From the NCBI RefSeq assembly GCF_030272615.1, contig NC_081414.1, positions 46,864,501 through 46,928,500 of the forward strand: a stretch of 64,000 nt of DNA, written 5' to 3'. How positions within the stretch are numbered: the stretch's first letter is position 1; every line of letters starts with the position of its first letter. The stretch comes from Cryptomeria japonica (Eukaryota; Streptophyta; Pinopsida; Cupressales; Cupressaceae). This document shows, in pieces, positions 11,955 through 23,170 of this stretch. The notes beneath the pieces were generated by a model. That model worked only from the letters and a program-made list of their open reading frames with translations, had not been told where the DNA came from and searched no databases. Made by a program: the position numbers and the translations under genes.

Positions 11955-13021
11955 TTGAATACCTTGTATGATGATGACTTGGATTTTGCAGAAGCTTGGA
12001 GAGCATGTAGAGAACCAGTTATGGTAGATAGAAGCAAGTGGTTGGATTACTTCATTCAGAATGTGATGTTATTCAGAGGAGTTCAGTTGTGCATACCTAG
12101 GATTTTTATGAGGGAGATTTTGATAAAGGAGAAACATAGTGGAAGATTAGCCGGACCCTTTGGTGTTGATAAAACTAGTAGCATTGGTGAGTAAGCATTA
12201 ATTTTGGCCTCAAATTCATAAGGATGTTGGGAAATATGTGAAAAGTTGTAGAGTTTGTCAAGTTGGAAAAGGTAGTAGTTGAAATGTGGGATTGTATAAG
12301 CCTTTGATAGTACCAGAGAGACCTTGGGAGGATATAAGCATGGATTTCATACTTGGATTGCCTAAAACACAGAGAGGGAATGATTCTATATTTGTGGTAG
12401 TGGATAGATTCTCAAAGATGGCTCATTTCATACCTTGTAAGAAAACATCAGATGCAGTGCATATAATTGACCTATTTTTCAAGGAAGTAGTGAGATTGCA
12501 TGGATTACCTAAGAGCATAGTTTTAGACAGAGATACCAAGTTTATTGGTTATTTTTGGAGAACACTTTGGAAGAAGATGAAGACAGATTTGAAGTTTAGT
12601 TCTACTTTTCACCCATAGACTGATGGACAGACAAAAGTAGTTAACCAGAGCTTGGGAAATTTGTTAAGATGCTTAGTTGGAGACAAACCGGAAGTTGGGA
12701 TTTGATTCTTGCACAAGCAGGGTTTGCCTACAATAATTCAGTAAAAAGGAGTACCAAAAGGACACCTTTTGAGATTTTTACCGAAGCACACCCTAGAGGT
12801 ATATCAAAATTAAGAGATATCAGTAGTGAAGATCAGAGAAGTTCAGAAGTAGAATAATTTGCAAATCACATAAAGGACTTACATATTCAAGTTAAGCAAC
12901 ATTTGGAGGACATGAACATCAAGTATAAGGAGAAAGTAGATGAGAAGAGGAGACATAAGGAATTTGAAGTTGGCGATGAAGTGATGGTGTATCTGAGAAA
13001 AGAAATATTCCCAGTTGGAAC
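11955..13021 (+). pseudogene. G1 integrase, N-terminal and core parts
   Basis: A zinc-binding region (KHSGRLAGPFGVDKT, about 12130-12175, then a CRVCQ remnant near 12250) is followed by the integrase core [32 protein letters not shown] and VLDRDTKF (12316-12545). The HPQTDGQ motif has a TAG for its glutamine at 12616-12618. The frame continues through RSTKRTPFEI to DEVMVYLRKE and is cut by solo LTR S1 at 13022. It resumes at 13812. Confidence 0.85.
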
Positions 13022-13806
13022 TGTAGACACCTAAAATTGTCCAGTCTAATTAAATAAATATTTTATTTATTTAATTATTTTAGCCTAATTCTTTTATTAA
13101 TTAAATAAATCTTTATTTATTTAATTAATGCATTTATCCTCTTCTAGCCTTATTTCTCATTTAAATAAATACATTTATTTATTTAAATTATCCTTTTCCT
13201 AAATTAAATAAATATCTTATTTATTTAATTGATCCCACTTCCTCTATTAATTAAATAAATCTTTATTTTTTTAATTAATTCATTAACCTTTTCTACCTAT
13301 GACACATGTCATTCATCTCTTAATTCCTACACTACCTACCCTCTCATTATTTTATTATTTCCTCTACCTACCCTCTAATCATAGCCGACCTCTTTTACAC
13401 CTCTCAATCTTATCCCTCCATTTCATATAGTGTCTTCTATATAAGGAGATGCATCCTTCATTATCAAACCCTGACTAACTCACTATGCATTCAGCCGCGA
13501 CTATGCTTTTGAACTTGCATATGCAATCAAGCCTACTTGCAACCACATTTCCGTTCTTTGTTGAGCTCTTGTGCACATATAAAATCTGAGAGCAAATATA
13601 TCAAGCAAGATCAATGGAGATAGGAAGAATGGAGATCCAAACCCTATTGGACATGTGATGGTATAATCTTTGTGATTTCATTTGATTTGCATTGTCTTAG
13701 GTAATCTTCATATGTTATGGTGGATCTTTGTTGTTGTTAGGCTAGGGTTTTATGGTTGAATTCATTTAGTCTTTCAATATTGTTGTATCCATTTTCACCA
13801 TAAACA
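13022..13806 (+). mobile_element. Solo LTR S1 (785 bp) in G1 integrase
   Basis: It starts TGTAGACACCTAAA and ends ATAAACA, flanked by exact GGAAC duplications at 13017-13021 and 13807-13811. G2 has the same integrase region without it, which confirms the insertion. It has no internal coding region. A TATATAAGG box lies near 13438-13446, and A/T-rich palindromic AATTAAATAAAT blocks fill 13045-13290. The orientation is set by the TATA box. A solo LTR forms when the two LTRs of one element recombine. Confidence 0.93.
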
Positions 13807-14181
13807 GGAACTTATAACAAGTTGCAGAATAGGAAGTTTGGACCTTGCAAGATTTTGAGAAAGTCCAGTTCCAGAAATGCATATGAAGTGGAGTTACTAG
13901 ATAGTCTGAGTATTTCACATGTATTTAACATTGCAGATCTACATCAGTATCATGAACCAGAATTCAGTGAGGACAATATTGTAGACTTGGAGAAATAGTT
14001 GCCCCAAAAGGAATTAGATCATATTGAAGACATTTTGGACAATACAATTGGGCGTAGTACCCAGAGTAGTAAGTATAAGGAGTACCTTGTGAAGTGGAAA
14101 GGTAGGGCAGTTGAAGATTCATCTTGGATTTCTTAGGTAGAGGTAGACTGCCTTGGTTTTCCTCTGATCCCAATAAAGTGA
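13807..14181 (+). pseudogene. G1 integrase GPY/F module and chromodomain
   Basis: The frame gives the GPY/F-type stretch KFGPCKILRKSSSRNAYEVE and LSISHVFNIADLHQYHEPEF, then a chromodomain with EDILDNTIGRSTQSSKY, EYLVKWKGRAVEDSSW and a final LGFPL. Chromodomains of this type read histone marks and steer insertion into heterochromatin. TAG stops at 13996-13998 and 14134-14136 fall where G2 has glutamine. The terminal stop is TGA at 14179-14181. Confidence 0.88.
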
Positions 14182-14211
14182 GAGACTCACTTTTCAACAA
14201 CTTCAGATGTT

Positions 14212-14982
14212 TGATGCAGGAGCATCCCCAGTTCTTGGCAATCTTGCATCAACCAAAAATATTTCCTTTCTGTTTTGCAATTTCAGCATTTCATTCTGCA
14301 TTTTCTGGCACTAGCTCACCGGATCTTGAGGAGTTGGATTTTTCTTGAGGACTTGATCATCTTCCTTATTCCCAAACCGTGGAGCATTTGGATAATTTTC
14401 TGGCAAGTTATCGCTATCAGTTTCCAAGACAGTTTTTTGGTACCGATTGCCTAGACCTATTTGCATTTGTGATCTACCAGATCCCTTTCATAGCTTCTGG
14501 AGCCCTTAGCATTGATTCTGATGTTCCTTGGCATGTGGCCGACCTTCCCTTTGATCTACACTTCATCCTTTTGATTTTTTAGAGGAATTTCTTTGGCAGA
14601 GGCCGACCTTGTTGTTTTTACATGTTTGGTCTTGTTCTTTGGCATTTGATCCCTTTTTGGGCCGACTGGATCCCCTTGGATCATATAAATCATTTTAATT
14701 GAGCATTAGGATGCAGATCAAAGAAAAGATAGAACATAGAAGATAGATCTTAAGATTTGAGGTCCCAATTGTGACCTATTATGTAATTGAGCATGTTTTA
14801 GTAGGCCAGTGAGCCGGTTTCTGTAACCTGGATGTTACCGGTTGATTATAATCAATTTTCATGATATAGTTCATTATGTTTTTCATTGCCTCCATCATAT
14901 CCTTGTGTTTCCATTGTGTTTACTCTTGTTGGCTGGTCCAAATTGATCTCTTTGAGGTCCCTCCTAACCGATGAATGCACCA
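14212..14982 (+). repeat. G1 3' LTR (771 bp)
   Basis: It begins TGATGCAGGAGC and ends ACCA, before the CTATT duplication (14983-14987). TATAAAT at 14684-14690 matches the box in the 5' LTR. Many scattered differences from 445-1214 indicate an old insertion. Confidence 0.92.
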
Positions 14983-14987
14983 CTATT

Positions 14988-15880
14988 GGAGGTCAAATTA
15001 ATCAATAATTTACCTAGAAACCCATATATAAAGACATTATATCAATTCATTTTAGATCTAAGTCTCCATCTACAAGCAATCTAAAATTTATGCATCCATG
15101 AAGTATTCATTATCAAGCATTTTTAGAGATCTTCAAGGCTGCACATCCATTCTTCAACCATTGTGAAGCAAAATTACATCAATCTTGTGCAAGAATGCAT
15201 GTGTGATTAGGATTTTTCATGTTCATGTGTTTTTCATGCCATTGCATACAACATTTTCAATTACATTCAAAGAGTAAAGCATCATCATCAACAATTGCAA
15301 ATATGAGGTATATTTCCTTAAACAATTATTTTAGTAAAATTGCATTACTTCATTCAAGGTTAGTTCCTAAATCGGGTTTTGACTTAGGCAAACCCCTATT
15401 CACCAATAAATTCCCCTTTATTTTTGTGTGTAGGAAACATGTACAAATATGTGTTTGAGAGGATAGATATAGTTCGCAGAGATGAACATGCTTAGCTAGG
15501 GTGGAAAATTTAGAGGACCATGGCGAATTGATACTACCAGTTCCTATAAAATTAGACAAAAATTCTAAGAGTGGATTCTAGACATCTTATTTTGCCTAGA
15601 TCCAAGTCGGTGGTTTCGTGTGATATCTGTAGCTTACTTTTTATACCAAATCACTTCATTTATCACCTGTTTTTCCCTAATCCTCGATAATCAAATAAAT
15701 TCAATCTATGGAATGAGAAAGCCCCTATCAAAAGGAGACTGGGTAATCAAAATCTTGATCTTTTAAGGTTAGATCTATTAGATTCCTTTCCTCCCTAATT
15801 TAATGGTTAATTAGGTCATTTAGTGGTTTTATTATCTTAATTTAACCCTAACCCTAATTTTCACCACTACACTTATGCAT
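14988..15880 (+). repeat. Old LTR (O1), right part
   Basis: This continues the LTR interrupted by G1. A TATATAAAG box (15025-15033) would start the transcript. There is no long frame with coding character. The right limit is set only by the onset of a coding-like stretch at about 15897 and is uncertain; no primer site is recognisable. Confidence 0.35.
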
Positions 15881-16711
15881 CTTTACTTTTTAGAAATGAT
15901 TCCTTATGACTATGATAATCTTCAAGAGTTTGATTATTTGGGATACTTTTAATCTTCAAAAGATGAAGATGAAGTTGCTTCAAAGGTTCCTAATTCTCCT
16001 TTAGTGATTCCTTGTGTATAGTCACTAATTGAGATTTTAATCATTCATTTTTAGCAAGACACCCATTATCTTTCATATTCAAAGTACACGTTTGAGGGGT
16101 TATCTCTCCTATTTGATGATAGTCATTGCACTACTATTACAAAACCATCATTATCTTTAGAGCTTGTTCAACATTATTTTTGGTAGATTCCTAGTTTGTC
16201 ACCTTCTTCAATGATTAGGCATGTACATGACTGGATTGAGACATCATCATTCTACTTCATGCTTCTATTTTTCAATTCTTATTTAGAATGGGAAGCATTC
16301 CTACACTTGTGCTCAATTTTGTTTCTTCCAAAAGAGATACAATTTGTTTGTAATCATTGGGTCATTTTTTTCTTCAAACACTTACCATTTTTATAGGAGA
16401 TTATTCATTGTGGGGGGCTACATAGTCTGTCTCTTTCCCTCATTTGGGGGAGCTATCAATTGTATCTTAGTGATGGTTGTATTTCTTTGGGGTATTGATG
16501 AGTTTTCCATACATCACTTCTACATAATTTGCATTCGCATTCTCTCTTTTGGAGAGACTTGTTTTTTCCCATGTGGATTTTCTCCTTGATTCTATTCATG
16601 AGAGATATTTTGTACATTGGTAGCTAAAATGGCCTCATATTTGAGACAGTCCATCCTTGCATCTTGCATCATTTGCATAATAATTCCTTCTCCCTAAGTT
16701 GCACTTAAGGG
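15881..16711 (+). pseudogene. Unrecognised decayed reading frame of a retroelement
   Basis: From about 15897 one frame reads IPYDYDNLQEFDYLGYF and continues with several stops to about 16396 (acidic SSKDEDEVASKV, later HVHDWIETSSFYFMLLF). It resembles no domain I recognise. Position behind an LTR suggests a gag-like or accessory product of an old element. A purine tract (CTTAAGGGGG, about 16703-16712) ends the stretch. Confidence 0.3.
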
Positions 16712-17476
16712 GGTGTTTTGGTATGAATAATGTATTGAACCTAGTAAATTCCTAGTGGGGACTTATTCACATGTTCAATTAACTTAGGTCCTAGGTGTTA
16801 TTTCTAGAAGTCTTAGTTGTCTAAATAACATATTATCCATATCTTTTTCAATTTATTTACCTTTTTTCCTAGGTCATTTAATATTTGTGTCATGTTAGTT
16901 GATCATGCTACATCACACCTTAAATATAGGTAATTTTGCATTTGCAATATATTCCATATCTCATATCTTAATATTCAAGCAAACCCATTTTCTTGCATAT
17001 TCTCTTGTGGAAGGCATCTTTCTTTTGCAAGTGATCTTGGAGTATGCATCTTGTACATAGGTTTTAGAAAATCTTAATTTTGAACTTTCAATGCAAATGT
17101 CATGAAGTAGAAGTGGATATTAAATTTACTAATTCTTGTTTAGCTAGACAACTCACAATATCACAAGAATAGTGAAATTTTTAAAGGGAGATTTTAAAAT
17201 CATGAAATCAATCTTCACTAACCACCTAATTACTCGTGCAAATCAATAAGATTTTTCTAGAATATGAATAAAAGTAACATGTTCAGACTAACCACTTAAA
17301 GTAACTTACAATTAGCAAATTACTGGTGGTATGAACATAAGATCAATCAAATACTCATTCCATCCATGCATGTACATAATATAATATTCTTCTAAGTGCT
17401 TGGAAACCATGAAGCAACTTCCTTGACACTAACTGAATCTTGTGAATTGTCAAGTTCAAAATTGCAACTAACACAT
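16712..17476 (+). repeat. Possible LTR (O2) after a purine tract, cut by S2
   Basis: TGTTTTGGTATG follows a CTTAAGGGGG tract, and AAATATAGG near 16923-16931 could be a promoter. Nothing coding is present. The segment is interrupted by S2 at 17482. No partner LTR is visible, so this is a weak call. Confidence 0.28.
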
Positions 17477-17912
17477 GGTACTGTAGCATAGGAAATAGGA
17501 ATCATCAAAGCAATATATATAAAGACATATTAATCATTATTAGCTCAATCACAAACACACATTGCAATGATCTATCCTAAACAACACTATCAATAGAGAC
17601 ATGAAATAAAACATTCAAAATCAAAGATCATGCAAACCAAAGATGGGGTTCAAATGCTCCTTCATGCGGCTCCATTGTTCTTCTTTCTTCTCCAAATAGG
17701 TTTGTTGTGGATCTCACCTTCAAGTGCATACACCTAATTGTGAAAGCAAGATTGACATTGACACAAGAATACTCGAAGCGTAAATTCAATAGTCTGATTA
17801 GGGATTAGCTTTGATTGATGAAGATCATCCAATTTATAGAGAAATTGGAGAAATGAACAAATTAGCATGATAGTGATTCGAATAGAAATTCAAATCAAGA
17901 ATAGCAAAATTA

Positions 17913-18077
17913 TGACATATCTATGACAAATTGCTATGCAAGGATTTATGACAATTCTATGACAAATTTCTATGTCAAGAATTTATGACAATTTATGACA
18001 AATTCTATGATAAATTTCTATGTCAAGAATTTATGACAATTTATGACAAATTCTATAACAAATTTCTATGTCATTTC
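17913..18077. repeat. Tandem repeat of ATGACAAATT-type units in S2
   Basis: A unit of about 48 bases, with the core TTTATGACAATTTATGACAA and then TTCTATGTCAAGAA, is repeated about two and a half times with small differences. Confidence 0.75.
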
Positions 18078-18469
18078 CATAAATTTAGGAGAGAAATAGG
18101 AGGAAATTGAATTTAAGAATTAAGAAATTAGAAAATTTAGAAAAATAGGAGGAATTAGGAAAATTAAGAATTAGAAATTAGGAAATTGATGAAAATTAGA
18201 AATTAGGTAAATTAATTAATAATCATTCATTCATTAATTAATTCACAAAGAGGAACAATTAGCCAATTAAATGAACATTTAATTGTAATGAGAAGACTTA
18301 GGTTTAATAAATAAATTATTAATCCTAGTGGGAGAAATGACAAACAAGGTTAAATGATTAAATCACGAAACCCTAAAGAGATGAATTAGGTCTTGATGAA
18401 AGAAAATTGACTTGATCATGATTTGATTTTGGATTGATAAATGACCAATGTGATAAATGATTTGACTGA

Positions 18470-18800
18470 TAAATGCACCAATTGACAAGGAACAATGACA
18501 AATTGATCCAAATTGACATAATTGAGAAGGACGACGATCGATGACAAATTGATCGTTAAATGACAAGATTGACAAAAAAGACAAGGATTGATGACAAAAT
18601 AGATTGCAAAACGACATGATTGAAAATGACCACGACTGATGACAAATCAATCGCAGAATGACAAGATCGAACATGACAACGATCGATGACAAATCGATCG
18701 TTAAAATGACAAGGTTGAAGGATTGATGATAAATCGACAAGATTGATAAGAGGACAACGATCGATGACAAATTGATCGCAAGATTGACAGGAGGACAAAA
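18470..18800. repeat. Palindrome-bearing degenerate repeats in S2
   Basis: About five or six degenerate copies share the core CGATCGATGACAAATCGATC. Several contain an inverted repeat; the best, near 18679-18702, has 10-base arms AACGATCGAT and ATCGATCGTT around GACAA. The repeats create open frames on the minus strand that I do not regard as genes. Confidence 0.75.
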
Positions 18801-19092
18801 CCCTAAACTAGGATTGACGATGTCCAAAATGATGACAAATTAGCACGCATATTGACGCAATAGGATAAGATCGATCCAAATCATGACTGGATAGTGTTGT
18901 CGACAAGACCAAATTTGAGGACGAGATGATTGAAGAATGCAGAAGAATGACTCGATGCTCGCAAATGATAAAGATCAAGTGCGAATCATAGGAGAAATGT
19001 TAATGTGACGCAAAAACCTAAAATGAGGCAATGCGCAAATGTTAAAGTATGACCTCGCCAGCGTTTGACCATTTTTAGGTGTCTACAGGTAC

Positions 19093-20053
19093 CACTCCAA
19101 ATGTGACAAACCAAATAAATGGGTACAATAATAAATAAAAATAAAATAATTAAATGCATCAAACATCAAGGTCGCAAGGTGTATGTTCAACCCATCCCAA
19201 AAATCTCCATCCCATATACTTAGCATGTCTAATAATTGACATATTGTATTATACTATCACATGTTGCATTTATGATAATGATTCACTTTACGTGATTTGC
19301 ATGCTTGCATTCTTAGCTTGCATTTACCTTTAGAGAAGAGAGAATCATGATATGGCATAGTAGGTAAAGCCATTATTCTATGTGATATGATCCATCATGA
19401 TTTGATGTTCAAATGGATCATATCACATGGAATGACATCACCTACTTTTAGAGAGAGAAGATTTCCACAGTCCATGCTAAATTAATATATGCTTCTGGAT
19501 TCAATTGTGTAGAAGTTTTTTGCATCAACGTTTTGAATCACACTTCGTGATTCATCACTAGGATGAGAGAGTTGTAGGAGAAAAGAATCTGATTCATTTT
19601 TCCTACAACTCTCTCATCCTGGTGATGAATCACATAGTGTGATTCAAAACATTGATAAAAAAAACTTCTACATAGCTGAATCCATAAGCATATATGAAAT
19701 CACCTACTTTTCCATATCAAATTTTTCTATATGAATACTCTTTCTAAGACTACTTCCTTCTTCTCTCGCATGATCATTCATAGTAAATTTAACTTGCAAT
19801 TTTTTTTATCTTTAATTGTGTAATAAAATATATTCATCAATCACATATTTTCTCTATTTGGTAGGTTCCCATAGATCACACATAAGAATGAACATGCATA
19901 ATGAGATCTAGTAGGATCGATTGTTTTACATTGACCTATGTATATCCTTTTATCATATGAATATTTACATTGCATTCATGTTTGTGACTGTTCATTTATT
20001 TTAAAATACATGTTCATGATAGGATTCACTTGCATCTAAAAGTGGGGCGTAAA
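19093..20053. other. Non-coding region with foldback element and purine tract
   Basis: No coding frame is visible. It holds the foldback element (19348-19719) and ends with AAAAGTGGGGCGTAAA (20038-20053), which resembles the tract at 89-103. The rest is AT-rich and unassigned. Confidence 0.5.
19348..19719. repeat. Compound foldback (MITE-like) element
   Basis: Three nested or adjacent inverted repeats are visible. Outer arms are 19348-19365 and 19702-19719. One inner hairpin has arms of about 35 bases (19360-19395 and 19413-19445). The main hairpin has arms of 99 and 98 bases (19486-19584 and 19597-19694) that pair with few mismatches around a 12-base loop. There is no transposase. A partial relative lies at 24601-24705. 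No clear target duplication was found. Confidence 0.72.
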
Positions 20054-21299
20054 TGTTATGGTTAAATTTGCATACCTATGCAAATACCCAATTAATGTCG
20101 GATCCCTTTAGGTAGGATGACTTAATAAAATTATCTATCTACAAATGACAAACACTTGTGAAAAACTTGGACTCAAATCCATCCCTCCTATTCATTTTCA
20201 CTCATTCATGTACATTTACATATTTGGTTGATTTTTTGGCATTTAGTTTAATGATAACTATGGTGTATTTTTGGAATGTGTCAAATTATGATGGTTTATT
20301 AGGATTCACTTGAATAGTTTTTAAGTCTAACTCATTAACTCATATTTCTTGAGTAGATTATGATTCACACAAATCCTTTTCTCATGAACATGAATGGTCC
20401 ATTTTATACTCATTACATCTAGATGATACTCATAGGGGTGAAATATTAAGATGACCGTGACTCAAAAAGTACATAATTATGAATGGATGAATGGGAGGAG
20501 CTTGATAATGAAATGCTCATAAGACTTGATACTTATTAAAGATTTTACAAATGAAATACATAAATAAATAAATTTGATCTTGAAAAAAAACTCCATACTT
20601 TTAACATAAAGTAAAATAACATTAAGAAATCACTAAAAAATACTTAAACAAACACAAATATTATTAAACAAACTCAACTACCTCGCTTCCCTATCAAGGT
20701 CCCATTGCATTTTAGGGTTGAAAGCTAGTGATAAGTCCTTGAACATGAGAACTAGGTAACTTCGATGAACACGGCCAGCACAACGTTGGCAAAAATTAAC
20801 ACTCTCGGGACTCCTCCTATAATTTGTTTCTTTTTTTCTTATATTCTTATATTCATAAGAAAAATGGATTAACGCTCTATTTGTATCCATTTGTTCTCCA
20901 TTCATTGTATTGAGAACGTCACCCCTGTACTAATGTATCATAGTCTATACGGACAATGAGCTATGCGACTTCTCTACCAAATACCAATTCTTTATTAGAA
21001 GGCCATGTCATGTTTCATATTGAGTTTCATAGATAGGTAGGCTTTATCTAATCTTTCTTTAATAGGGTATGATAGAGTGAAAGATTTTTTATTTTTTATT
21101 TTTTAAAATTGAAAATGTTATATATTAAAATAATTGTGTAAAAATATACAGTCAATAATTTTAAAAAGTAGGTAGTATGAGATCACTTCTCAAAATCAAA
21201 TTGATCATGTTATGAATCACCTAACATAAATGTGAAGAATTACATGTGAAGTAGTCCATGACTTTCAAAAGAAAACAATCATCAAACTACTAGATAAAC
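20054..21299 (+). other. LTR-like start and non-coding AT-rich sequence
   Basis: TGTTATGGTTAAATTTGC follows a purine tract at 20054, so this may be a degraded 3' LTR. I cannot find its end or a partner. Beyond it only AT-rich sequence is visible, with short shadow frames and no recognisable gene. Confidence 0.25.
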
Positions 21300-23170
21300 A
21301 TGATTTTAAGAAAGAAATTTTAAGCCAAGGAAAACTTCAAATGTAGGAGCGGTCCTAGTCCTCAACAGTATTCCACCTGCTACCTTGCAAATCATAAACA
21401 ATATCCATAGGCTTCCAACCATCATTGACTACAATTTCTTCCTATCGATATATAAGGTTTTGGTCATTTTTGGCCAAGAGATAGAGAGATAGAGGCAAGG
21501 GAATTTGACCAAAGAGATAGAGAGATAGAACTAAGGGGATTTGGCCTAATCATGAGGGGGCCATCCACATCAATGAGAAGCTATGGAGGAGTAATGTGGC
21601 AATGTAGGTCATCCTGCCTACATCAATAATGTGGGGGGATTGGTCTAACAAAGTGTTGTCTAATAGGTAGCAATAATGATAGAGAGGTTTCCTTCCTTTT
21701 GCTTTCTCAATAGTGATGAATGGACTTTGAAGTGGTTGAATCTCTAAGATAAGCATAGGGATCTAGCCTTGGTTGGTGAAAGTGGCACCCTCACCATAGT
21801 GCAAGGAGCATTTCCCCAATGATCAGTTAAGGTTTGAAGATGCTAAAGTTGTGTAATCTCAATAGGTTGTACCTAAATATGTAAGAGCACTTTGGAGATA
21901 ACCATTAACTTAGAGCGGGTGAAAAATCTATATTCATATAAGCATTAGCAAAAAGAGACAAGTTCCTATTTTCCTACATACATAAGAGGATCTCCTTTCT
22001 GAAAGCATACCATAGATGAAAGAACCTAGCCAACAATAAAAAATCATCTCCCAAGATGACATAGAGGGAAAAAAACCATGTATCTATCATCAAACGTCTT
22101 GGGCATGAGCACAATGCCAAAAAAGATGGAGAAGAGTCTATGTTATCATAGGAGAGATATCTTGGGTTGGACAAACCAAGATAAAAAAAAAAGATGGGTG
22201 CTAATATGCAAGCCTTAGTACAATAAACCCCAAGCAAATTGAATGATTTTAGCATCCATAATAGTGGATCCCTATATACATTAAATCTTCAATCTCAAAA
22301 GAAGTTGGGTTAATTCTGATGCAATATTTCATTCATTTTTGAATCATGGGAAGATGAGGTGAGATCCACCTATAAACTTTCCTTAGAGTGCTATTGTAAT
22401 TTAAGGGAGTATTGACATACCATTTTCAATTCTTCCACCATGGCTTGAGAGATCTTATTTATATTTTGCGCATATGCTAAGTGGGGAGAAAGTAAGATAT
22501 AGACTAATAGGTAAGAGATTCAACATAACATTTGAATGTTGGTGTTATGAATTTGATATTGCCTATTTGTACGTTTCTCAACTAAACTTCTTATTGAAGT
22601 CAATTTAAAGGTATTTGTATTCTTTATTTTTGTAGAATACCCCCTTCAAAATAGAAGTTAAGCTAATTTTTTTCTTTATATCGGATAAGGCAATGATCTT
22701 GGTCTTGCTAGTGTTAACTTGCATACCCACCTCTTTGCAAATGTGGTCTAAGGCATGTAATGATTTTGCAAATGTGGTCTAAGGCATGTAATGATTTTGC
22801 AAATTATGAATTCACTTAGCAATTAAAATGAGGTCATTAACATACAAAAGAAGTCTTATAACATACTCTCTCAAAAGAACACCATCCCCTCCCTACAAAT
22901 TTAACAATTCTTCTAGTTTGGTGATATATAAGTAAAACTGAGTAGCAAATAGAGGACGTCATTGCTTAACTCTAATATACCAATTCCTAATTTATTTTTT
23001 TAAAGGATTACTTGAGTTTTGATTTTTATTTGAACCTCCTCATAAAATCTATTAACAACTACTCTATATTGCTCTAAGATACCAAGTTTCTTCATTCCAT
23101 ACTATAACTCCTTGCTATAAATGATATCAAAAACTTTGTTGAAGTTTATAGAACAAGTTCCTCTTTTTCT
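21300..23170 (-). pseudogene. LINE (non-LTR retrotransposon) reverse transcriptase remnant
   Basis: Reading the minus strand from about 23150, pieces of a LINE reverse transcriptase appear in order across frameshifts: NFNKVFDIIY (expected FxKAFD), GMKKLGILEQY, VKQWRPLF (22949-22974, expected GxxQGxPLSPxLF), then LLYVNDLILI (the YADD box is YVND at 22833-22844), and GMQVNTSKTKIIAL (22678-22720), then EYKYL near 22610. C-terminal sequence is weakly traceable toward 21970, and the 21300-21970 part is assigned by position only. A 31-base tandem duplication (22737-22798) breaks the frame. It is dead and 5' truncated. Confidence 0.78.

Larger units (their letters stand above)
445..14982 (+). mobile_element. 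Ty3/gypsy chromovirus G1, complete but broken, with two nested insertions
   Basis: The order is LTR, tRNA-Met primer site, gag, protease, reverse transcriptase, RNase H, integrase, GPY/F module, chromodomain, LTR. The chromodomain places it among the chromoviruses. Copia A (1492-8999) splits gag and solo LTR S1 (13022-13806) splits the integrase C-terminus. Without these two insertions the element would be about 6.2 kb. All domains carry in-frame stops, many of them TAG at expected glutamine codons, so it cannot be autonomous. A perfect CTATT duplication flanks it. Confidence 0.92.
17482..19087 (-). mobile_element. Solo LTR S2 (1606 bp)
   Basis: In minus-strand sense it starts TGTAGACACCTAAAAATGG and ends CCTATGCTACA. 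Exact GGTAC duplications flank it at 17477-17481 and 19088-19092. There is no internal domain. A TATA-like CTCTATAAATT (minus sense, near 17837-17847) supports the orientation. Its first 14 bases equal those of S1, but the rest is unrelated by eye. It contains two repeat arrays listed separately. Confidence 0.9.

Noticed and set aside
15219-15458. 79-codon frame in the O1 LTR
   Set aside because: No start context, domain or homolog recognised; it lies in LTR-like sequence.
17913-18800. Regularly spaced repeats suggesting a CRISPR array
   Set aside because: Units are degenerate and adjoining without unique spacers, inside an LTR of a plant genome.
18363-18827. Long minus-strand frames rich in LSI and HQS
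   Set aside because: They arise from the tandem GATGACAAAT repeats of solo LTR S2 and have no coding character.
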